Source of the DNA: Lachnospiraceae bacterium
Lineage (GTDB): Bacteria > Bacillota > Clostridia > Lachnospirales > Lachnospiraceae
Assembly (NCBI GenBank): GCA_030524705.1
Contig: JAUNGD010000014.1
Location: 1-62,901 of the forward strand
Reading direction: 5' to 3'
DNA length: 62,901 nt
The notes beneath the pieces were generated by a model. It was not told the origin of the DNA. It ran no database searches and saw nothing but the letters and a program-made list of their open reading frames with translations. Both the position numbers and the translations under genes were made by a program. Of this stretch, positions 34,819 through 42,956 are shown in pieces. Positions within the stretch are counted from its first letter, which is position 1. Every line of letters starts with the position of its first letter.

Positions 34819-35247
34819 TTATAATTCGATACTGCCGGTCACTTCATCATTGATTACATAGTAAGCCATATCTTCTTCCGGCTTTAAATATAAAGTAACA
34901 GACTTAAGATCGCCTGCCTTTTTCTTCATCTGCTTAGTCCATACTTCCTTCACAGCCTTCATAAGATCGTCCTTGTTGATCTCTTTTCCGAGATACTGAA
35001 GGTAAACCGTCTCTTTAACAGCCTTTTTCGCCACTGCTTTTTTGGCTACTGCCTTTTTAGCTTCCGACCTTACTTCCTCTGCTTTTTTCTCCACTTTGCC
35101 AGCAGCCTCAGCCACTGTTTCTCCAACAGCCTTTACTGCTTTGCGGGTCACCTTCTTAGCGGCTTTGGGGGCCTCTTTTACATCAGAAACGACCTTCTCA
35201 GCAGTTTCTTTTGCCGTAATCTCTGCATCTTTGACAACTTTCTTCAT
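34819..35247 (-). CDS. DUF6465 protein with histone-H1-like lysine/alanine tail
   Basis: 142 residues. Residues 1-80 are very rich in Lys, Ala and Val (KAAKKVTRKAVK, repeated AVAKKAV), like histone H1 tails. Residues 80-142 form the compact DUF6465 domain (VYLQYLGKEINKDDLMKAV, DMAYYVINDEVTGSIEL). The basic tail suggests nucleic acid or polyanion binding; the role is unknown. AGGAGGG precedes the ATG. Confidence 0.8.
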   Translation of the reverse strand: MKKVVKDAEITAKETAEKVVSDVKEAPKAAKKVTRKAVKAVGETVAEAAGKVEKKAEEVRSEAKKAVAKKAVAKKAVKETVYLQYLGKEINKDDLMKAVKEVWTKQMKKKAGDLKSVTLYLKPEEDMAYYVINDEVTGSIEL

Positions 35248-35331
35248 TTAAATCCCTCCTGAAATGAAGCTTACGACTTTTATGCATTTCTATTAGTATA
35301 TGCGCAAACTGTTCTTAATTCTTTCAAATGC

Positions 35332-35360
35332 ATCATAAACCATAATTTGAGACAATGCAA
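35332..35360 (-). promoter_or_regulatory. promoter of the DUF6465 gene
   Basis: TTGCAT (35360-35355), 17 bp, TATGAT (35337-35332). A CATATACTA sequence further down (about 35295-35303) resembles a forespore -10, so a second, sporulation promoter is possible. Confidence 0.55.
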
Positions 35361-35365
35361 GTCAA

Positions 35366-35403
35366 AAATTCGCAAAACTTTGGCAATTATCAGGAAGTTT
35401 TGC
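35366..35403 (-). terminator. hairpin after the DUF1846 gene
   Basis: A perfect 9-bp inverted repeat (GCAAAACTT / AAGTTTTGC) with a 14-nt loop, followed on the minus strand by GAATTTTT. The stem is AT-rich, so it is a moderate terminator. Confidence 0.45.
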
Positions 35404-35409
35404 ATAAAA

Positions 35410-36882
35410 TCAGGCCTGTATATGCTCCGTGGTGGGTTCCATCGTGACCTGAAGACCGAGCTTTCTGAGGGTATTTAAATCCACCTTTGAAAGCCTTGAG
35501 GAACAGTGGAGCTGGCATCCTCTCAGAAGCGGTATGGAATCCAGCGCTTTCTGAGCCATGTCGCTTTCAGCGGCACTGATGGAGAGCGCAATGAGCGTTT
35601 CGTCCGTGTGAAGCCGCGGATTCCTGCTGCCGAAATACTGTGTTTTCAGTTTTTGGATCGGCTCCAGCGCCTTTGCGGAAATAAGCGGAAGCTCGTGATC
35701 GATCCCCGCCAGTTCCTTCAAAGCGTTGAGAAGTACGGCCGAACAGGGGCCCAACAGCTTTGAGGTCTTGCCTGTCACGATTTTTCCATTGTCCAGCTCA
35801 ATAGCTGCGGCGCAGAGACCGCGCTGGGCGGCAGCCTCCTTTGCAGCTTTGGCACAACGGCGGTCGTCACAGTTGATGCCGAGCTGCTGCAGGAGAAATT
35901 CGATTTTGAAAAGCTCATCTGCAGTGGCTTCCATATCAGCCTTACGTATCATGGATTCGTAGTATCTGCGAATGATCTCCTGTTTGGATGCTTCGCAGCA
36001 CGCCTCATCGTCAATAATGCAGTACCCGGCCATATTTACCCCCATATCTGTGGGAGATTTGTATGGACTTTCTCCAAATATCCGCTCGAACATCGCATTG
36101 AGAACCGGGAAAATTTCAATATCACGGTTGTAGTTAACCGTGGAAACGCCATATGCGCTTAAATGGAAAGAATCGATCATATTGACATCGTTCAGATCCG
36201 CCGTAGCCGCTTCGTATGCCAGATTCACAGGATGGGAAAGCGGCAGGTTCCAGATCGGAAATGTCTCAAATTTTGCATAGCCCGCCCGGATTCCTCTTTT
36301 GTGTTCGTGATACAGCTGAGAAAGGCAGGTCGCCATTTTCCCGCTTCCCGGTCCTGGGGCCGTGATGACCACCAGCGGACGTGTCGTCTGGATATAATCA
36401 TTTTTCCCGTATCCATCGTCACTGACGATCAAAGATATATTCTTCGGATAGCCGTCGATCTTATAATGACAATAAACGGGGATACCCTGATTTTCAAGTT
36501 TTGCTTTAAAGGAAGCTGCCAGCCCCTGCCCGCCATAACGTGTCAGGACCACACTTCCGACGTACAGTCCGTGGGAACGGTATATTTCGATCAGGCGCAG
36601 CACATCCAGGTCATATGTAATGCCGAGATCCGCGCGTACTTTGTTTTTTTCGATATCCTCTGCATTAATGACAATAACGATCTCTGCCTGCTCCCGAAGC
36701 TGCAGCAGCATCTGGAGCTTGCTGGACGGAGCAAATCCCGGAAGCACCCTGGATGCATGATAATCGTCAAAAAGCTTTCCGCCAAATTCAAGGTAAAGCT
36801 TGTTATCGAACATGGAAATCCGTTCTTTGATTTTTTCCGACTGCATCTGAAGATATTTCTGGTTATCAAATCCTGTTTTCAT
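35410..36882 (-). CDS. DUF1846 family protein
   Basis: 490 residues, full length for DUF1846. It opens with TGFDNQKYLQMQSEKIKERI; near residue 172 it has a P-loop-like VITAPGPGSGKMATCLSQLY, then HLSAYG and a C-terminal TDETLIALSISAAESDMAQ. The family is widespread in anaerobes and of unknown biochemical function; a nucleotide-dependent activity is suggested by the glycine-rich motif. AGAGG lies before the ATG. It is a single gene. Confidence 0.9.
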   Translation of the reverse strand: MKTGFDNQKYLQMQSEKIKERISMFDNKLYLEFGGKLFDDYHASRVLPGFAPSSKLQMLLQLREQAEIVIVINAEDIEKNKVRADLGITYDLDVLRLIEIYRSHGLYVGSVVLTRYGGQGLAASFKAKLENQGIPVYCHYKIDGYPKNISLIVSDDGYGKNDYIQTTRPLVVITAPGPGSGKMATCLSQLYHEHKRGIRAGYAKFETFPIWNLPLSHPVNLAYEAATADLNDVNMIDSFHLSAYGVSTVNYNRDIEIFPVLNAMFERIFGESPYKSPTDMGVNMAGYCIIDDEACCEASKQEIIRRYYESMIRKADMEATADELFKIEFLLQQLGINCDDRRCAKAAKEAAAQRGLCAAAIELDNGKIVTGKTSKLLGPCSAVLLNALKELAGIDHELPLISAKALEPIQKLKTQYFGSRNPRLHTDETLIALSISAAESDMAQKALDSIPLLRGCQLHCSSRLSKVDLNTLRKLGLQVTMEPTTEHIQA

Positions 36883-37029
36883 TTTTTACCTCTTCTGTTT
36901 TTCACTATATTTCCATTTGACAGTATACGACATTTTTACCTGAATGACTATCGCTTTTTACAAAAAAATATTGTTTCTTGTCCGGTTGATGTATTTCAGG
37001 CATTATCTCTAAAAAAATCAAAATAATGA

Positions 37030-37057
37030 TTGATTTTTTAGGGATTTCTGATATAAT
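37030..37057 (+). promoter_or_regulatory. promoter of the mgsA-like gene
   Basis: TTGATT (37030-37035), 16 bp, TATAAT (37052-37057), with TG one base before the -10 (extended -10). Confidence 0.75.
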
Positions 37058-37107
37058 TATTCTGTATTCGTTTGTTGAGAAAAATACTGAGAAAGGTTGG
37101 GTAGAAG

Positions 37108-37515
37108 ATGAATATCGGTTTTATTGCACACAACAATAAAAAAACCCTGATCGAGAATTTTTGCCTGGCTTACAAGTACATTCTGTCGAAACACAATTTA
37201 TATGCAACGGGAACGACCGGAAGACGAATTGAAGATGTCACGAATTTGAAGGTATACAAGTTTCTTCCGGGAAGTGTGGGCGGCGACAAACAATTTATTG
37301 ACATGATTGAGCGCAACTGCATGGACATGGTTATCTTTTTCTACAATCCGATTATGACGAGCCCGAATGCACCGGATATTTTTGCTATCTCACGTTGCTG
37401 TGATGAATACAATATTCCTATTGCGACAAACATTGCTACGGCAGAGTCTCTTGTACTTGGTTTAGCCCGCGGTGATCTTGACTGGCGCCTCAATATACGG
37501 TCGGATGATTTTTAG
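37108..37515 (+). CDS. methylglyoxal synthase-like protein with altered active site
   Basis: 135 residues, MgsA fold: YATGTTGRRIEDVT (phosphate site), PGSVGGDKQ (catalytic Asp kept at D60) and ATNIATAESLV. By alignment with E. coli MgsA, however, Asp20 is Asn9 (AHNNKK), Asp91 is Asn80 (FFYNP) and His98 is Asn87 (SPNAPD); Asp101 is kept as D90. Loss of the active-site His and two Asp makes normal conversion of DHAP to methylglyoxal doubtful. It may be a regulatory or differently specialised paralog. It is monocistronic with promoter and terminator. Confidence 0.82.
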   Translation: MNIGFIAHNNKKTLIENFCLAYKYILSKHNLYATGTTGRRIEDVTNLKVYKFLPGSVGGDKQFIDMIERNCMDMVIFFYNPIMTSPNAPDIFAISRCCDEYNIPIATNIATAESLVLGLARGDLDWRLNIRSDDF

Positions 37516-37538
37516 TTTTTATTTCAGCATCAGAATTT

Positions 37539-37573
37539 CAGGGACAGATGGAAAAATCTGTCCCTGTTTTTTT
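37539..37573 (+). terminator. terminator of the mgsA-like gene
   Basis: An 11-bp stem CAGGGACAGAT / ATCTGTCCCTG with a six-base loop and seven T. Very strong. It overlaps the end of convergent recG by a couple of bases. Confidence 0.92.
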
Positions 37574-39635
37574 ACAAATTCAAATGATCTGTCTGGTGCC
37601 GGATCAACAGCTCAAAATGAGCTTTCAGCTTCTGATGCTCCGGCAACTGAAGCTGCGGATCCTTCTTCAGTATCTCACCTGCTGCTTCATTTGCCTGCTG
37701 CAGGATTTCAGCATCGGTATAAATATCAGCCAGCGTAAAATCCAGCATACCGCTCTGGCGGACGCCGAACAGATCCCCAGGCCCTCTCAGCTGCATGTCT
37801 TTATTTGCAATCTCAAATCCATCGTTTGACTTACACAGAATATCCAGCCTTTCCTGAATTTGCTTTCCATCCATCGCATGCATAAAAATACAATAAGACT
37901 GCGCACTGCCTCTTCCTACCCGCCCCCGGAGCTGATGAAGCTGCGCCAGTCCAAATCGTTCTGCATTCTCGATCATCATTACTGTCGCGTTCGGGACATT
38001 CACGCCGACTTCTACCACCGTAGTGGATACCAGTACCTGAATCTCATTCAGAAGAAAGCGGTTCATGATCTCATTTTTCATAGAAGGCTTCATTTTGCCG
38101 TGCAGGTATTCCACCGTAATGTCACCGGGGAGTTCTCCCCGCAGTACCTCCGTATATTCCACCACATTTTCAGCTTCCACAGCCTCGCTCTCTTCCACCA
38201 TCGGGCAGATCACATACGCCTGATGTCCCTCTTCCACCTGCCTTCGTATAAACTCATACGCCTTTTTTCGATATCCCGTATTTACCACACAGTTCTTGAT
38301 GGGCAGCCGGTTGGATGGCATCTCGTTGATCACGGAAATATCAAGGTCTCCGTAGAGGATCACCGCCAAAGTCCGCGGTATCGGTGTTGCGCTCATCACG
38401 ATCGTATGGGGCATCTGTCCTTTAAGCGAAAGCATTTCCCTCTGTCTGACGCCAAAACGGTGCTGTTCGTCCGTGATCACCAGCGCCAGGCTGTGATAAA
38501 CTACTTTTTCCTGGATCAGGGCATGGGTACCTATAATAATAGAAGCTTCTCCGCCGGAGATTTTTTCGTATGCCTCTCTTTTTTGTTTCGCGGTCATGGA
38601 ACCGGTCAGCAATACGGTGGAAAAGGGAAAAGCATTCTGCTCGATCAGCTCGCAGACCGACTGGTAATGCTGACGCGCCAGCACCTCCGTTGGGACCATC
38701 AATGCGCCCTGATAGCCGCTGTCCGCCACCATGATAAGGGCCAGGATCGATACAATCGTCTTTCCCGAACCGACATCCCCCTGTATCAGCCGAGCCATGA
38801 CCGATTCGCCCTGGAGTTCTTTTTCTATCGTCTTCCACACCCGCATCTGGGCGGAAGTCAGCGTGTACGGCAGATGCTCCAGAAGCTGTACCGTGCGTAT
38901 GCCGGGTAAGATCCGAAAATGATTTTCAGACTTTTCCCTGACGGATTTGAGGCTGCGCAGCTGCAGGATAAAAAAGAAAAATTCATCAAACACAAGCCGC
39001 TTTCTGGCCAAAAGCATGGCATGATAATCCTTGGGGAAATGAATCTGTTCAATGGCATAATTGTACTCTGCCAACTGATACTTCGTCCGAAATTCCTCCG
39101 GAAGGTAATCCTGAAGCAGGCTCTTCTGTGCAAGGACCTGCCGGACCGCCTTCTGTATCATCTGGCCGGTCAGTCCTTTGACAAGAGAATATACCGGCCG
39201 AAGCACACCGGCTAGCCCTTCATACTGCTCCGTCTGAAAAACAGCGGGCTGCTCCATGAGCAGCCGCTGACCCTTTGCTTTTATTCGTCCCCGGAACACA
39301 TATGTCACCCCGGAACGTATCTGATTTTTTAAAAACGGCATATTGAACCATGTCACCGCCATCACATCGCTTCCATCGCTGCACAGAGCCGTCGAAATGG
39401 AAAGTCCACGTATATAGCGGGTGGCAAGAGGCGCTGTGAGCTGCGCTGCGACAGCGGCGACTTCTCCCTCCTGCAGGCTGTTTATCTGCTTTGGAGCATC
39501 ATAGCTCTCATAGTTTCTGGGATAGTGTGTGATCAGATCCCGCAGATTTTCAATACCCGCCTTCTGAAAGGTCTGTTTCGTCTTTTCTCCGATCCCCTTT
39601 AAAGAGTCAAGAGAATCGTCCAGATCCATACCCAT
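37572..39635 (-). CDS. recG: ATP-dependent DNA helicase RecG
   Basis: 687 residues, normal length. The N-terminal wedge/OB domain is followed by Walker A QGDVGSGKTIVS, the DEQHRFGVRQRE box, VMSATPIPRTLA and the late HQLRGRVGRG motif. It reverses stalled replication forks. AGGAGGTG precedes the ATG. It lies downstream of the YloV gene in the usual order. Confidence 0.97.
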   Translation of the reverse strand: MGMDLDDSLDSLKGIGEKTKQTFQKAGIENLRDLITHYPRNYESYDAPKQINSLQEGEVAAVAAQLTAPLATRYIRGLSISTALCSDGSDVMAVTWFNMPFLKNQIRSGVTYVFRGRIKAKGQRLLMEQPAVFQTEQYEGLAGVLRPVYSLVKGLTGQMIQKAVRQVLAQKSLLQDYLPEEFRTKYQLAEYNYAIEQIHFPKDYHAMLLARKRLVFDEFFFFILQLRSLKSVREKSENHFRILPGIRTVQLLEHLPYTLTSAQMRVWKTIEKELQGESVMARLIQGDVGSGKTIVSILALIMVADSGYQGALMVPTEVLARQHYQSVCELIEQNAFPFSTVLLTGSMTAKQKREAYEKISGGEASIIIGTHALIQEKVVYHSLALVITDEQHRFGVRQREMLSLKGQMPHTIVMSATPIPRTLAVILYGDLDISVINEMPSNRLPIKNCVVNTGYRKKAYEFIRRQVEEGHQAYVICPMVEESEAVEAENVVEYTEVLRGELPGDITVEYLHGKMKPSMKNEIMNRFLLNEIQVLVSTTVVEVGVNVPNATVMMIENAERFGLAQLHQLRGRVGRGSAQSYCIFMHAMDGKQIQERLDILCKSNDGFEIANKDMQLRGPGDLFGVRQSGMLDFTLADIYTDAEILQQANEAAGEILKKDPQLQLPEHQKLKAHFELLIRHQTDHLNL

Positions 39636-39707
39636 TCAGGCACCTCCTGATCTTATTCTGCGCATGGCCATACACCGACAGGCTTGCGGAGAAAGCCCCG
39701 CTTTGCC

Positions 39708-41417
39708 TTATTCCGCAGAGATAATATAATAATAGATGGGCTGTCCGCCAAAATTCAGCTCGATATCACAATCGCCGTACTGCTCTTCAATCTTATCCTT
39801 CAGCGCAGCCGCCTCTTCTTCCCTGATATCCTCACCGTAATAGATGCTGATCAGCTCCGTCTCATCGTCAACCATCATGGAAATAGTATCCAGTGCAACG
39901 CAGTCAATATCTTTTCCCACCGCAAGGATGGCATGGTCGCCAACTCCCATGATATCTCCGGCTTTGATCGTCTTGTCATCAATGTGGGTATCCCTTACCG
40001 CATACGTAAGCTGTCCGGTCTTCACCCTGGCAATCTCTTCTTCCATCACTGCGGCGTTTTCCTCCGGGGATTTTTCCGGCACATAATTGATCACTGCAGT
40101 AATCCCCTGGGGAATTGTCCTGGTAGGAACCACAATGATATTTTTGTCTTCAGTCAGATCTCTGGCCTGATTTGCCGCCAGAATGATATTTTTATTGTTC
40201 GGAAGAATGAAAATGTTCTTCGCATTTACCTGAGCGATGGCATTCAGCATATCCTCCGTGCTGGGATTCATCGTCTGTCCGCCTTCAATCAGATAATCCA
40301 CGCCGAGATCCCGGAAGATATCGGCAATTCCGTCACCGATGGATACCGAGATAAAACCGATCTCCTTCTGCTCTGTCTGCGGCTTTGCCGCCGGAGCCTT
40401 CGGCTCAGCTACTGACGCCGCCTGCTTTTCTGCCGCCTGTCTTTCCGCTTCCCGGATCACCTTTTCATTATGCTCTTCCCGCATATTGTCAATCTTCATT
40501 TTGGTCAGTGAGCCGTAGGTCAGCGCTCTCTGGATCGCCAGACCCGGATCATTCGTATGCACGTGGACTTTTACGATATCATCATCGGACACCACTACGA
40601 TGGAATCGCCGATGGACTCCAGGAACGCCTTAAACTCCAGCTCCGTATCCGCCGTGTATTCCTTCTCCAGCATGATGATAAACTCCGTGCAGTAGCCGAA
40701 TTTGATATCTGCCGTAGATATATCGGAAGACTGGGCGCCTGTCTCCGCCTTAGCCGCACTCCGTTCTCCGCCCTCGATGGAATAATCTACTTCCTTGCCG
40801 CAGAATGCATCTGCCGCACCCTTCAGCACCTGAAGAAGGCCCTGTCCGCCGGAATCCACCACGCCTGCTTCCTTCAGGACCGGAAGCATCTCCGGAGTCT
40901 GATTCAGCACCTCCTCGGCTCTCTGGATCACCTCAAAAATCAGCGTCTCAAGATCAACATCCGGATTTTCTTCTAAAAGCTCCACCGCCCGCTCTGCGCC
41001 GCCTCTGGCAACGGTAAGGATTGTACCCTCCTTCGGCTTCATAACTGCTTTGTACGCAGTCTCCACAGCCTTCTGCAGTGCCGCTGTCAAAGTGGCTGCG
41101 TCAATCTCTGTCTCCTTTTTGATGACCTTTGTAAATCCCCGGAGCAGCTGTGACAAAATAACGCCGGAATTTCCCCGAGCGCCTCTCAGGGAACCTGAAG
41201 ATACGGCTTTTGCAAAAGTCTCCATCGTAAGATTGTCCAGCCCCACCACTTCCCGGGCCGCAGACATGATCGTAAGCGTCATATTCGTACCGGTATCGCC
41301 ATCCGGAACCGGAAACACATTCAATTCATTGATCCATTCTTTCTTTGATTCCAGATTCTTCGCTCCGGCCAAAAACATCTTCGCACAAAGAGACGCATCT
41401 ATCGTATTCGTATTCAC
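39708..41417 (-). CDS. DAK2-domain protein, YloV/FakA type (fatty acid kinase-like)
   Basis: 569 residues. The chosen start is GTG 41417 with AAGGAGG 8 nt upstream, giving the family N-terminus NTIDASLCAKMFLAGAKNLE. A DAK2/DhaL ATP-binding domain (VFPVPDGDTGTNM, GSLRGARGNSGVILSQLLRG) is followed by a middle and a C-terminal DegV-like region (FIPNNKN-type segment ILPNNKNIILAANQA). FakA phosphorylates exogenous fatty acids bound to FakB. A linker rich in Ala/Glu lies near 325-350. It follows the Asp23 gene as in many Firmicutes. Confidence 0.9.
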   Translation of the reverse strand: MNTNTIDASLCAKMFLAGAKNLESKKEWINELNVFPVPDGDTGTNMTLTIMSAAREVVGLDNLTMETFAKAVSSGSLRGARGNSGVILSQLLRGFTKVIKKETEIDAATLTAALQKAVETAYKAVMKPKEGTILTVARGGAERAVELLEENPDVDLETLIFEVIQRAEEVLNQTPEMLPVLKEAGVVDSGGQGLLQVLKGAADAFCGKEVDYSIEGGERSAAKAETGAQSSDISTADIKFGYCTEFIIMLEKEYTADTELEFKAFLESIGDSIVVVSDDDIVKVHVHTNDPGLAIQRALTYGSLTKMKIDNMREEHNEKVIREAERQAAEKQAASVAEPKAPAAKPQTEQKEIGFISVSIGDGIADIFRDLGVDYLIEGGQTMNPSTEDMLNAIAQVNAKNIFILPNNKNIILAANQARDLTEDKNIIVVPTRTIPQGITAVINYVPEKSPEENAAVMEEEIARVKTGQLTYAVRDTHIDDKTIKAGDIMGVGDHAILAVGKDIDCVALDTISMMVDDETELISIYYGEDIREEEAAALKDKIEEQYGDCDIELNFGGQPIYYYIISAE

Positions 41418-41430
41418 TGGTAGTTCCTCC

Positions 41431-41787
41431 TTAATCAATCACTCTGACGCCTTCCACAAACATATTTATCTTCTCAACTTCCATACCTGTGAACTCCTCC
41501 ACACGGTACTTCACATTGCCGAATAAATTGTCTGCGACGGCTGAGATGCTGACGCCATAAGATACTATTACGTGAAAATCAATGGTTATCCTATTGTCCT
41601 CGATGCGGACACTTAAGCCCCGCTCCAGGCTGTCCCGTTTCAGAAGTCTTACAAGACCGTCCTTCATATTGACGATCGCCATGCCTACAATGCCGAAGCA
41701 CTCTACTGCAACGCTGCCCGCATAGGTAGCTATCACGCCCGGGTCAATGACAATTGATCCAAGCTCATTGCTCATACGTCCTTTCAT
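41431..41787 (-). CDS. Asp23/Gls24 family envelope stress protein (YloU-like)
   Basis: 118 residues from ATG 41787 (GGAGG 9 nt upstream); the frame is open for 49 further codons upstream but without family similarity. The core GSIVIDPGVIATYAGSVAVE, CFGIVGMA and VEEFTGMEVEKINMFVEGV is typical. These proteins line the membrane and affect wall homeostasis. It is coupled to YloV with a 13-bp gap. Confidence 0.92.
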   Translation of the reverse strand: MKGRMSNELGSIVIDPGVIATYAGSVAVECFGIVGMAIVNMKDGLVRLLKRDSLERGLSVRIEDNRITIDFHVIVSYGVSISAVADNLFGNVKYRVEEFTGMEVEKINMFVEGVRVID

Positions 41788-41890
41788 AAACAGAAACCTC
41801 CATCTATTCTGACTTTTTCTTCTTATACTGAATCTATTTGCCTTTACAGACAAAGGCAGTCCCGCCGCTTTCCGGCGCTGCCTTATACGT

Positions 41891-41918
41891 ATTCTATCAG
41901 AAAAGCCATTACTTGCAA
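41891..41918 (-). promoter_or_regulatory. promoter of the asp23-yloV-recG operon
   Basis: TTGCAA (41918-41913), 16 bp, TAGAAT (41896-41891). It is divergent from the rpmB promoter, which uses the same hexamers, giving an almost symmetric pair. Confidence 0.65.
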
Positions 41919-41969
41919 AGATAATTTTTGCCATTATTTAAAATTATTTATGATTTTATTATTTTGTAC

Positions 41970-41998
41970 TTGCAAAATATTGTAGTATCTGGTAGAAT
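41970..41998 (+). promoter_or_regulatory. promoter of rpmB
   Basis: TTGCAA (41970-41975), 17 bp, TAGAAT (41993-41998), about 60 nt before the start codon. Confidence 0.75.
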
Positions 41999-42058
41999 AA
42001 TCATGCTGTGAGTCTATATCGTGGGAGTAGGCTTAATTTATTTCAAGGAGGTGCGGTC

Positions 42059-42244
42059 ATGGCTAAATGTGCTATTTGTGATAAAGCTGTTCATTTCGGA
42101 AACAATGTGAGTCATTCTCATAGAAGAAGCAACAAAATGTGGAAAGCCAATATCAAACATGTAAAAGTGAAGGTTGACGGTGCGGCTAAGAAAATGTATG
42201 TTTGTACTTCTTGTCTCAGATCCGGCAAAGTTGAAAGAGCTTAA
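42059..42244 (+). CDS. rpmB: ribosomal protein bL28
   Basis: 61 residues. ATG 42059 follows AAGGAGGTG; the frame is open 17 codons upstream but those are not part of the family. AKCAICDKAVHFGNNVSHSH is the standard opening. It has CxxC pairs (CAIC and CTSC), so it is the zinc-binding (C+) form. Part of the 50S subunit. Single gene with strong terminator. Confidence 0.97.
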   Translation: MAKCAICDKAVHFGNNVSHSHRRSNKMWKANIKHVKVKVDGAAKKMYVCTSCLRSGKVERA

Positions 42245-42257
42245 TCTCATTAATACA

Positions 42258-42289
42258 GGCAGGTTATCAGATGATAACCTGCCTTTTTT
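42258..42289 (+). terminator. terminator of rpmB
   Basis: An 11-bp stem GGCAGGTTATC / GATAACCTGCC with a four-base loop and six T. Confidence 0.93.
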
Positions 42290-42300
42290 CATTTCTGTCC

Positions 42301-42492
42301 TCAGCAGACAAAAAGATTATATCCGAGCAGCAGGAAAAAAAGTATCAGCAGTATACTTATAATAATACTTTCAATAAACAGCTCTGCTACCATTCCGGCT
42401 GCAATCCAAAACAGAGTATAACCGATCAGTCTCCGCATCAGATACTTTTTCCTTTTCTTATATCTTATGCAGAAGGCCGGGGCTTTAGACAT
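42301..42492 (-). CDS. small membrane protein next to ytfJ
   Basis: 63 residues. ATG 42492 is one base after the ytfJ stop (TGAAATG), with GGAGAGGAGAG upstream, so the two are coupled. A basic N-terminus (IRYKKRKKYLMRR) is followed by two hydrophobic segments (about 22-37 and 42-60). Not recognised. Its coupling to ytfJ suggests a sporulation or germination role. Confidence 0.6.
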   Translation of the reverse strand: MSKAPAFCIRYKKRKKYLMRRLIGYTLFWIAAGMVAELFIESIIISILLILFFLLLGYNLFVC

Positions 42493-42493
42493 T

Positions 42494-42898
42494 TCAGAAG
42501 CTCTCCTCTCCCGATGAAGCGTTGTGGATCGCCTCATCCACATTCGGATCGCTCTGAGTATCGCTTCCGCGTCCCGCTGTAAATTTGTTTACAAAATCCG
42601 GGACCATATCGAGGATCTTCGTCACGCTGTCCTGATTCTTCACGTTGACAAGCTTCGTGGTGCCGTTTTGAATGACAAGCACTGCGCTGGGAGTAATCTT
42701 TCCTCCCATCCCGCCTCCTCCGTTGTTCTTGCGGTCCTCTGATTTTGCAGATGCCGCAACACCAAAAGAAACATCTACCAGCGGGAGTATGATCGTCTCC
42801 CCAATCGTTACAGCATCACCGACCACCGTCTTCGTCGTGATAAAATTCTCCATTCCTTTAAACAGTGATTCTACCGTACTCTGAAAATTTTCTGCCAT
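42494..42898 (-). CDS. ytfJ: sporulation protein YtfJ/GerW
   Basis: 134 residues from ATG 42898 (AAAGGAG upstream; 15 upstream codons in frame are not family sequence). Conserved ESLFKGMENFITTKTVVGDA, then VTIGETIILPLVDVSFGVA, GGGGMGGKITPSAVLVI. It is the GerW spore protein required for germination in Bacillus. It follows the DUF2953 gene, the usual clostridial order. Confidence 0.93.
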   Translation of the reverse strand: MAENFQSTVESLFKGMENFITTKTVVGDAVTIGETIILPLVDVSFGVAASAKSEDRKNNGGGGMGGKITPSAVLVIQNGTTKLVNVKNQDSVTKILDMVPDFVNKFTAGRGSDTQSDPNVDEAIHNASSGEESF

Positions 42899-42956
42899 TT
42901 CTGTTCTCCTTTCCTGTAAATACCCTACCATATTTACCTGCAAATACTCTACATAT

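Noticed and set aside
41788-41934. N-terminal extension of the Asp23 protein
   Set aside because: It reads through the promoter at 41891-41918, is basic shadow sequence, and ATG 41787 has GGAGG at the right distance.
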